From: Helianthus annuus
Taxonomy: Eukaryota > Streptophyta > Magnoliopsida > Asterales > Asteraceae
DNA length: 64,000 bases
Direction of reading: 5' to 3'
NCBI RefSeq assembly: GCF_002127325.2
Contig: NC_035446.2
Span: 161,231,878-161,295,877 of the forward strand
A program made the position numbers and the translations under genes. Below are positions 55,189 through 64,000 of the stretch, one piece after another. Each line of letters opens with the position of its first letter. Positions within the stretch are counted from its first letter, which is position 1. The notes below the pieces were generated by a model. That model worked only from the letters and a program-made list of their open reading frames with translations, was not told the origin of the DNA and searched no databases.

Positions 55189-56691
55189 ATGGCTGGTCAA
55201 GGAATCATTCCCGAGTTTGGTTTCAGAGCAAACTCTAATGCGGTGTTGGGCGAGGGAAATCAAAACATCCAAGCCCAACACATCGAAGAAATTGGTGAAA
55301 TCGAAGTAACCAACACTGGGGTCCCGCGCGGGAGCATCACCTGCATCACTCAGACGGTCACCCCAGGAAACAACGGCGAGGGACCTTCAAACGCGGCCCC
55401 ACCTCAGAACGTTTCGGCATTACTAGGGCTACCAGAGGGCGAGACGCCAGCCTCATGGTACGCCAAGAATATTGCAACCATTAACGCAGCGTATCAATCT
55501 TTGATTGCGCAAGAAGCAGTCTTAACGGTAGAACCGTCCTTGGTTACTCCTCGAGCACAGAGTCAGGGGGCACGCCAGATACCCCCACAGTCAAATCTCC
55601 AAGGCAGAATCAATAGGCCTCCCCCTACCAGGAGACTAAGCGTGCATGACACGCGCGATACAAGGGGAGAAACGGAAAGTTACTACGACTATCCATCACA
55701 CCTTCAAAGAGGTCCTGTTCATAGCCGGCTCACGCCGCGCAACATGAACAATGAATGGGAGGAGACAGACCCGAATGACCCAACTTGGGAAGATGACGAG
55801 GGTTCGTCAGTTTTCAATCGTTTGCAGAAAAACCATGAGTACTTCAAACCAAGACAATACGTCGGGTACACGGAAGAAGCGGAAAGAGACTTTCGCCTGG
55901 CCTATCGACCAGCGGAAGCTGCGGAACATTCAAAGTTCATCCCAAAAATTGCGCTTGCGCCGCTTTCAAGAGAAAAGTTACCTCCGACAGTTGGGAAGTT
56001 CAACGGATTGACTGATCCTGACGATCACGTCAGAACTTTCACAAGCGTAGGTTGCATGGGAGGTTGGAACATGCCTATGTGGTGTCACTTGCTTATTCAA
56101 ACTCTTACCGGGGCTGCTCGTGCCTGGTTCGACACCCTTCCTCCGGGAAAGATTAAGTCATGGGTAGATTTCAAGACACAGTTCTTGAGTTACTTCAGCC
56201 AACAACGACGCTACCAGCGCGACACAGCTGAAGTGGAAGACATCTGGCGAAGAGATGGCAAGGGTTTGGAAGATTTCATCACTCGCTTTAATAAAGAATG
56301 TTTGGAGATCGGTGGCATAAGCGAGCAACTCATGCGCTGTCATTTCAAGAAAGCCATTCGCTGTGATAGCCTGATCAGGACTATCACTGGCAAAGACGGA
56401 ATGCCCAAAGAATGGGATAAACTCATGGAAGCCGCGAAGATAGTCGCGCAGACTGAAGAATCACTAGCTGGAAACAAGAATTACTATTCTGAAGACCGAT
56501 TTTCCAAGGGAAACTCGCGCGACCACAACAAGCGCAACAAGTATAAAGGAAATGATTGGAAAGCCGGAAGACCAAGGGGTCATGAAGAGAGACAGCGCTA
56601 TAGAGAGGATGCGCGCGACACTATTGATAGATTCGGCTATCGGAAAGCATTCAGAGATGATAATCGAAAAAGCACTGGACTCCGCTCATAA
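55189..56691 (+). pseudogene. gag of the Tat-like element
   Basis: A 500-codon frame starts MAGQGIIPEFGF. A disordered N-terminal 230 residues is followed by the retrotransposon gag core (residues about 265-400): LTDPDDHVRTF, GAARAWFDTLPPG, WVDFKTQFLSYFS and GLEDFITRFNKE. A basic Arg/Lys/Asp-rich tail follows. The frame ends at a TAA near 56689 before the zinc-knuckle region, which continues in another frame from 56706. Gag would package element RNA. The start is chosen as the first ATG after the leader. Confidence 0.85.
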
Positions 56692-56705
56692 AAACACCAA
56701 AAGAA

Positions 56706-59700
56706 GTGTTGATGACGGAGAATCATGATTTCAAGGCTCCCAGGACTATGACAAACAAGAAGAGGCAGGACCCCAACCTGTACTGTGACTTCCACAAAGA
56801 TACAGGGCACTTGATAGATGATTGCAATAGTCTGCGTCAAGAGATTGAGAAAGCACTAAAAAGTGGGAAGCTGAGCCACTTGGTGAAAAACGTGCGAAAA
56901 GAAACTCGACAGCTTCAACGCAATGATGAAGGAAATCACAAGAAAGTCCGGCGCTTATAAACCCATATGGTCAATGGACCAAGGTACAGTGCAAAAGAGA
57001 AAGGCAAGCGCCCCTACGAACCTTCATGGCAAGAGCAGCAGGTCATTTTCCCGGTAGTGCGCGGCGGCCCTCGCGCCACCCGACCCGTCGTCATTACCGG
57101 TATTATCGGCCATTATGAAACAGAGTATGTCTTCATTGACCCAGGAAGTACAGCTGATATCATCTATGAGCAGTGTTTTAATCTGTTTGATGACGATGAC
57201 AAAGCGAGACTGGAGCCAGTCGATTATCCATTGTATGGGTTTTGCAACGAAATGGTTTTCCCGCTAGGCCAAATCAGCTTCCCCGTCACACTCTCTGACG
57301 GGAAGCATTCAAGAACAACAAATGTAAACTTCATGGTGATGCCTGTAAAATCGAGGCATGATGTGTTGATTGGGAGAGAAACCCAAGGCGAACTGAACAT
57401 GGTGACTTCCACTCCCCACTCAGCGATAGGGTTCCCAACCAAGACGGGAGTGGCAATCATCTACGCCAAGAAAGAAGTGATGTCAACGGAAGAGTTGCGC
57501 CCAACAAAAGCGGTAAAGGTTTCGACAACCGAGCCAGAGAAGTGGGTGCGAAACCGTAAATACCCAGAGCAAACGGTAACAATAGGCCACGCCATTTCGT
57601 CAGATATCAGAACACATCTGAAGCAACTGCTGTTCAGGAATATGGATATCTTCGCCTGGACCCCGACAGACATGACCGGGGTCCCGCGTGACATTACCGA
57701 GCATTGCTTAAACACCTACCCCTATGTTGAACCGAAGGTCCAAAGACGGCGCAGCTTAGGGGCAGACAAGACAAAAGCAATGAATGAACAAGTATGCGAA
57801 CTACTCAAAGCTGGAATCTTGCGAGAAGTACGTTATCAAAGTTGGGTCGCGAACCCAGTAATGGTTGAAAAGTCGAGCGGAGGATGGCGAATGTGCGTCG
57901 ATTATACTGATCTCAACAAGGCATGCCCTAAAGATTGTTACTCTTTGCCTGAGATCGACAAAAAAATAGACTCCCTCGTGCTATACAGATGGAAGTGCTT
58001 CTTGGATTGTTACAAGGGGTACCATCAGGTTCAAATGAAGCTCGAAGACGAAGACAAGACAACTTTCAGAACCGATCTCGGGATCTTCTATTATACAAAG
58101 ATGCCATTCGGTCTAAAAAACGCTGGCGCCACGTACCAACGCCTGATGGACAAGACCTTCGCTGGGGATATTGGGAAGTACATTGAAGTTTACATCGATG
58201 ACCTGGTAGTAAAAAGTCCCGAAGAGGACCAAATGTTGAAGGACATCGAGAAAACCTTTAACTCACTGAGAAGCGTGAACATGAAATTGAATCCAGCCAA
58301 GTGTTCGTTTGGTATGGAGGAAGGGAAATTCTTGGGCTTCATAATCACCAATGGCGGATTTAAGGTGAATCCAGAAAAAGTCCAAGCAATAGAGCGTATG
58401 CCATCCCCCAAAACAATCAAAGAGATGCAAAGGCTAGCCGGCCGCCTGGCCGCGCTTAACCGCTCGCAAAGTCGTATCCTTTCATAACTACTTTATGCAA
58501 CTGTGTAAAGAAGCAGGAATTTAGGTGGACGCCTGAAGCAGAAAGCGCTTTTCAGCAAATGAAGGAGTGTTTGATCGAACTCCCAACGTTAACCGCGCCG
58601 TTCGAAAAAGAGCCGCTCATCTTGTACTTGTCATCGTCAGACAAGGCAGTGGGTTCGGTGTTGCTTGTAGAAAGAAATGGGGTCCAGACTCCAATCTACT
58701 ATGTCAGTAGAATGCTCACAGATCCAGAAACAAGATACTCCACGATGGAGAAACTGGTACTAGCGCTATTACATGCCTCCAGGAGGCTGCGCCGATACTT
58801 CACAGGCCACGTTATCACCGTACTGACCAACTTTCACATTGGGACGATATTGCAAAAACAGGAGACATCCGGGCGATTAGCGAAGTGGGCAATCGAGCTG
58901 GGGGGCCACAACATTTTGTATAGGCCGCGCCCAGCCATCAAAGGTCAAGTCCTTGCAGACTTTATCACAGAAGTCCCAACGGAAAAGGTCAAAGATTGTG
59001 AAATTGTTGAAGCTCCCGTAAAAGATACCTCAGATGGGCTATGGTTCCTATACACAGATGGTGCCTCAAACGAGGACGGCTCAGGAGCCGGGCTGCGCCT
59101 AGTGAGCCCTGAAAAGCATGACTTTACATACGCCATCAGGTTGGATTTTAAAAATACCAACAATGAGGCAGAATACGAGGCATTCCTGGCAGGCTTGCGC
59201 CTCACCATTAAAATGGAGCAAAAAACCTAAAAGCACACGTTGATTCACTTCTGATTGCCAGTCAAGTCAACGGATTCTACGATGCAAAGGGCGACGTCAT
59301 GGCCTTGTATCTAGATCAAGCGAAAGAGCTGCTTCAGAAATTCAAGACATACAGGGTGGTACACATAAATCGCTCTGAAAACAAACAAGCAGACGCTTTA
59401 AGCAAGCTCGCGTCAACTTCCTTTCAACACCTTGCAAAGGAGGTAAGGATTGAAGTGCTCAAAAATCCATCAGTCCTGCTGCGCCAGGTAAACGTGATCG
59501 AAATGGGGCAGCCATCCTGGATGACCCCTATAATCCAATATTTGCAGGAAGGGATACTCCCTGGAAACAAAGCAGAGGCAAGAAAAATCCAACACAAAGC
59601 CCTGCATTATGAAATGAATGATGGTATTTTATATCGGAAATCCTTCTTGGGGCCCTTGTTGCGCTGCGTGAATCCCCAAGACGCGACCTACTTGATAAGC

Positions 59701-60743
59701 GAAATCCATGAAGGGATCTGCAGCATCCATGCAGGACCACGCATGGTTGTTGCGAAGATCATGAACGCCGGGTATTATTGGCCAGGGATGCATGTCGACG
59801 CCCTGAAAGAGCTGCGCAAATGCGACTCTTGTCAGCGGCATTCTCCAAAGACCCTGCGCCCCAAGAATGATCTTATACCAGTGCCCACTGCTTGGCCTTT
59901 CCAACAGTGGGGGATTGATATGGTGGGACCTTTCCCAGATGCCCCCAGAGCTGTAAAGTTTATAATCGTGGTTGTCGACTATTTCACCAAGTGGGTGGAA
60001 GCCAAAGCCCTCGCATCAACCACTGCCATGATGGTTCGCAAGTTTATCTGGGAGCACATCATCTGCAGATTTGGTCTTCCACTCAAGATCGTCACAGATA
60101 ACGGTACCAATTTTGCCTCGGAGGATCTTAAAAAATGGATGAAGGAAATGAAGATAGAACATACCTTCTCATCCGTTGCGCACCCTCAGGGCAACGGTCA
60201 AGTGGAAAGCGTAAACAATAGCATCGTGGAGGGGATAAAAGCCCGACTGGCATAAAGCGCAGAGGCTGGGTAGATGAGCTCCCAAGCATCCTATGGGCTC
60301 ATCGAACCATGTCGAAGACAAGCACCGGCGAAACTTCTTTCAGCCTAGTATACAGCTCAGAAGCAGTTATCCCGGCAGAAGTTGGTCTCCCCTCACCACG
60401 ATTGACAGCAGTCAACACGATCGACAATGAAGCAGAGCGCCGTCTCGACCTAGATCTCTTGGAAGAAAGACGCGAGATCGCGCGCATTAAGGAGACGAAA
60501 TACAAGACACAACTAGAAAGGTACTACAATGCGAGAGTCCGCATTTGTACCTTCAATCCAGGAGAATACATTTTCCTTGACAACGAAGCTTCAAACGCCG
60601 AACGCCCTGGAAAGCTAGCACCCAAATGGGAAGGCCCATACTTGGTCCATGAGGTGCTAGGAAAAAGGGCGTACAAATTGCGAACGTTGGATGGGCACAT
60701 CATCCCGCGCACGTGAAACGCGCAACAACTGCGCAAATGTTAT
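56706..60743 (+). pseudogene. pol of the Tat-like element (PR-RT-RH-aRH-IN), broken
   Basis: Zinc knuckle CDFHKDTGHLIDDC (about 56787) comes first, then a TAA at 56958. Protease: VFIDPGSTADIIYEQ. Reverse transcriptase (to 58487): WRMCVDYTDLNKACPKD, FLDCYKGYHQV, MPFGLKNAGATYQ and the active site YIDDLVVKS. After frame changes (58487-58559) come the RNase H of the RT (WTPEAESAFQQMK, YYVSRML) and a second RNase H with FLYTDGASN and NNEAEYEAFLAGL. Integrase (59299-60255): HAGPRMVVAKIM, CDSCQRHS, then Asp in WGIDMVG, Asp in IVTDNGTNF and Glu in QVESVNNSI. Another frame change precedes the C-terminal GPYLVHEVLGKRAYKL, and a TGA stands at 60714 before NAQQLRKCYM. Confidence 0.9.
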
Positions 60744-61200
60744 ATGTAACTACCCCAAGGCCATGTGCCATTTCTCTTATAGTGGCCACGCGCCTACTTA
60801 ATCTCTATGTTGGCTGAACGCCTTATGTTGTTTATCAGCAATGTATGATTGGCCTAAGCGCCTGTTTCCAAGCTAATGAAATCATACAATATGTTTTCTT
60901 ATTGCGATATTAGTTCATGAGTTACAAATGCATGTTAAACTTTTGATTAGCTCGAAAACACTCCAGTGAATTATCAGCCCTTGAGCTACACTTACATTTA
61001 TTCGCGCTAACTTAACCAAAGTTTCAAACAACAGTGCAATAATTGTAACAAGAGACAACAAAAGTAAACATAATCATATTCAAAAAGCGCAACGCGCAAA
61101 GGTTACATAAGCCTAACATCCATTAAATTTAGTTAAAGCGCGACCGCGCAACACGATACATTCAAAAACTAAACAAAACAAGGAGCAAAGCCTTCAATCC
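60744..61200. other. Spacer between pol and the antisense gene
   Basis: About 450 bp without a reading frame. The two genes converge here, so it probably holds the 3' untranslated regions of both. Confidence 0.55.
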
Positions 61201-63928
61201 CTATTCAGGTCGATCACCATCTCCGCCGTCATCATCGCCTTCATCGTTGCCTGCCAACTCCTCCTCATCAGATAATTCAACCGTTTGTGGTGGATCGAGG
61301 ATGGTCTTCAATCGATGGCACCAGTCATCATGCTTCAGTGCTTCAGTAACCAAGTCCATCACTAGCAGAGACAAGTTATCGTAACCATTTTCAGCGCGAG
61401 CCAGCTCGGCCTCAGCTTGATCAGTCACCGAGCAGTGACTAGTGTCAAATTCCTGGCCAAACATCTCTAAGACATGTTGTGCACATTCCAAGTAACCACC
61501 CCGGTGACCAACAGCACGCGAAGCATCTATTAAAGCAGCAACGGCTGTATCCAGCTCCCCAACATTCAAGACAGAGTTGCCCATCTGCAATAAACAAAAC
61601 ACATAAGACAACAAGTCTTAACAAATTAAGCCAAAGTCAAGAGAAATCTTACCAGAGCGATCCCTCGACTGCGCAGCCACTCAACTTCAGCAACCAAAGT
61701 GTCCACGATACTTTGGGCCTCAGAATAATTATTCTGTGCCACATTGAGAGCAGTGGTACTAATGGCTCGCACCTCCTCAGCTTTCTGCTTCGCTTCCTCG
61801 GCAGTGGTAGCTTTTGACTTTTCAGCTACGAGATCAATCTCTAAGGACTCGCTCCTTTCAATCTGCTCGTGCAGGCGACGCTTCAACTCAGCGATTTCAA
61901 CGTCCTTAGCAGATAAGTCTCTATCCTTGCTTGAAATTTGCGCCTTAAACTAAGCCTATCGAAAGCAAGACTTGGAGAATATTTTCTACAAAATAATGCA
62001 TAAGCAAGAAAGGACAGTAACATACCTCGTCTTGTTCCTTCACAACTTGCGCATCCTCCGCCTTCTTCTTCAAATCCGCAACTTGACCTTCAAGTTCGGT
62101 GATCTCAGAGCGAGCCGCATACATACGCTCATTGTCCTTGGCACAGATAGCCTTCCATTCAGCACGTTCCTTTGAGAGGAGTTCCTCAGCGGCACGGAGT
62201 TTGTTTTTAAGGCCTTCACGGCCCCACTCTTCAGCCTTTTTATCTGTTTCAAGCTTCACTCTCTCCTCATCAAAGGCGGCCTTCGATCTCTCAAAAGCTT
62301 TCACCTGCTTCAATAACCGCTCGCGATACTTCTCCCACTCTTCCCTCTCCCTAACCATAGTTCGGCATTCGCGAACAATCTGATGGTTAACAGCGCGAGT
62401 GTTGGCTTCACCAACAACATATGCATGATAAAGCGCGCTGTGGGTTCGCTCCCTTTGACGATTCACCTCACCAGGAGGGATGGAGTTAAGAAGCCAATCG
62501 CGGCAAGGAGCGAATTCCAGAAAAGTGTCCTTCTGTTTTAGGCTCCATGGAGGTTGATAAAGCGCTTCACCTCGGCTTTCTTCAGTATAAGACTTATAGT
62601 AAACATCTCCCAAGGTGTCCATTGGACCTATAGGAGAGTGACTCGTTCCACCCCGGCTTCCAGCGCTAGCTTGGCCAGCAGCAAAGCCAGCGCTACCACC
62701 AGCAGCAGCAGTAACTTGTTCCGTAGTCGCCGGAACGGTTTGAACAGGAGCGGCAGTCGACGAAGGCTCAATAGGGTTCTCCACCCCCAAGTCTTTCCCC
62801 TTCTCAGCGATGGGCTGCTCATGCCTAGTGACAAGAGCTGGCCCCGAACCCTGCGCCGTATCAGTAGTAATGGGGGCGGTAATATCGGACTCCTTAGGGC
62901 TAGTAGGAGGCTTGTCAGCAACTCTCTCTCTCTCAACCTCCTTTCCGGAACAGGTTTCTCAGGACCCTTTTGTTTCTCCTTATCAGCAGATTTTGAAGCA
63001 GGGAACAGTTTGATAGTGACCTTAGTAGCCCTGGGCCTTTTCTGCGCCGACTCCAAGGGCTCTGTGATCGTGATGCCCTTCTCGGGTTTCTTCTTTTCAG
63101 CCTCTGCAAAGATGGAGTATTAGAAAGGAGAATATTACAAGTACAAGAAAACAAAATACTAACCAGGAGAGAATTTGTAGAGTGAGCGCAAGTTGCTCTT
63201 TTTTCCAATCAAAGGAGCACCGCCCGGTTTCGGCAACACAGTGGCCCCAAGCGCAGCCTCCCGGCTCCTTTTTCTTATCAGCTTCACCGCAGGTTCTTTC
63301 TGCGCTTCCTCTTCATCATCCCCCTCTTGCGCAGCAGAGGACGGGGTGGTCCCAGCATCCGGGTTACGAGAACCCGCGCTCCCTGAGCTCTTGGAGCCTC
63401 CCGCTCCAGTTTTCTTCTCGCCTATACGCGACAAACCTTCAAATGAATCACTGATAATAACGTAATCTTCCAGGTTACTTTGACGAAGGCGGAGAGTACC
63501 TTTGTCGGCGGCAGTAGAAGTTGCGCGACTACCACCAGCTCCCTTGCTGGTCACCTCAGGATCCAAGGTGATAACCTTCTTCTTCTTCACAGGCTTCTTC
63601 TTCTTGTCTTCAGGGTCTATCCCCAAATCGCGCAACACACCTGCAAAGATTTGAGACCATGGGCTTAGCTTTCCATTTGACGATCCCACGGACTCCTCGC
63701 TGGAAAGATAGACAATCTCTTTCCCAGCAGAAGTCACGGAGCGCAAGGGTCGAGGATTAGGTATATGCGCACCTTCAGTTGCAGTGGGCGGCTTGGCGAA
63801 GGCATCAGCACCTGGGTACATGAAATTACCCCTTATTTGCTCATACCAGTACTCCTCCCCATCCCGGAGTGGGCGCACGCCCATAGACCCACCAAAGGTA
63901 GAGAAAGCGGCTTGATACAAGTGCGCCT
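61201..63928 (-). pseudogene. Spliced antisense gene of the Tat-like element (aORF), coiled-coil protein
   Basis: Four minus-strand exons fit GT/AG rules and keep phase: 63928-63164, 63103-62026, 61949-61653 and 61584-61201 (stop). A donor GTTAGT at the window edge (64000) shows that another exon lies beyond. Exon 1 is polar and Ser/Lys-rich after MGVRPLRDGEEYWYEQIRG. Exons 2 and 3 are long heptad-rich coiled coils (KNKLRAAEELLSKERAEW, AEEAKQKAEEVRAISTTA). Exon 4 ends in an acidic tail (DEEELAGNDEGDDDGGDGD). Such proteins are often annotated as putative gypsy-type transposase; their role is unknown. A one-base change near 62940 shifts the frame inside exon 2. Confidence 0.75.
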
Positions 63929-64000
63929 CTACACATCAAATCGTATAAATAAAACAAAGTTATGAAGCATGAAATCAAGGAAATCAAGGAAATTACTAAC

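Larger units (their letters stand above)
54236..64000 (+). mobile_element. Tat-like Ty3/gypsy retrotransposon with antisense gene (3' end outside window)
   Basis: In order: 5' LTR (54236-55111), primer binding site, gag, protease, reverse transcriptase, RNase H, a second RNase H, integrase, then a spliced gene on the opposite strand. Reverse transcriptase before integrase is the Ty3/gypsy order. A second RNase H after the first and antisense ORFs before the 3' LTR are known features of the Tat/Retand/Ogre group. The element lies inside the lectin exon of kinase copy 2. AGTAA precedes the LTR; the partner duplication lies outside. Stops and frameshifts show it is inactive. Confidence 0.9.

Noticed and set aside
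62099..63123. Plus-strand frames opposite the antisense gene (94 and 189 codons)
   Set aside because: Ser/Arg-rich shadows of the minus-strand coiled-coil exons; splice signals and codon pattern support the minus strand.

Overview
The window is nuclear DNA of a flowering plant. It is AT-rich, has two copies of an intron-containing plant S-domain receptor kinase, and is otherwise almost wholly transposable elements, with no bacterial or organellar gene set. The mix of elements (Athila-like and Tat-like Ty3/gypsy, Ty1/copia, Helitron-like and hAT-like DNA elements) recalls large composite-family (Asteraceae) genomes. That family-level placement is inference from memory. No gene in the window looks intact.

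Layout. 1-4916: 3' part of an Athila-like LTR retrotransposon with its 3' LTR (3225-4916), carrying nine paired GC-rich palindromes. 4917-9870: gene-free DNA with two Helitron-like termini, GGTACCG-rich patches and an old LTR fragment. 9876-11485: solo LTR on the minus strand with target-site duplication AGTGT. 11486-18525: gene-free DNA with Helitron-like ends, a long-inverted-repeat element, a small MITE (16348-16570) and a non-autonomous hAT element (16732-17742). 18526-26183: an element made of two head-to-head LTR/gag halves, split by a nearly full-length but inactive Copia element (18659-25020, minus strand, duplication GATTT). 26462-27592: truncated receptor-kinase copy 1.

29029-48446 is a three-level nest. 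The outermost element is a non-coding LTR retrotransposon (element D). Its 5' LTR is split by a decayed Copia-like element with two zinc-knuckle motifs but no pol. That element is split in turn by a young, complete, non-coding LTR retrotransposon (element E, 34159-40746, duplication CAGGT) with two 2.58-kb LTRs and a triplicated primer binding site. D and E share LTR 3' ends and a set of repeated hairpin-like motifs in their non-coding interiors.

50082-54235 holds receptor-kinase copy 2 on the minus strand: kinase, transmembrane and part of the extracellular region. Its lectin exon is cut by a Tat-like Ty3/gypsy element (54236 to beyond 64000, plus strand). That element has gag, protease, reverse transcriptase, two RNase H regions and integrase in sense, then a spliced antisense gene (61201-63928 and beyond) coding for a coiled-coil protein. 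The two kinase copies share 3' flanking DNA and so arose by segmental duplication; later insertions and truncation broke both.
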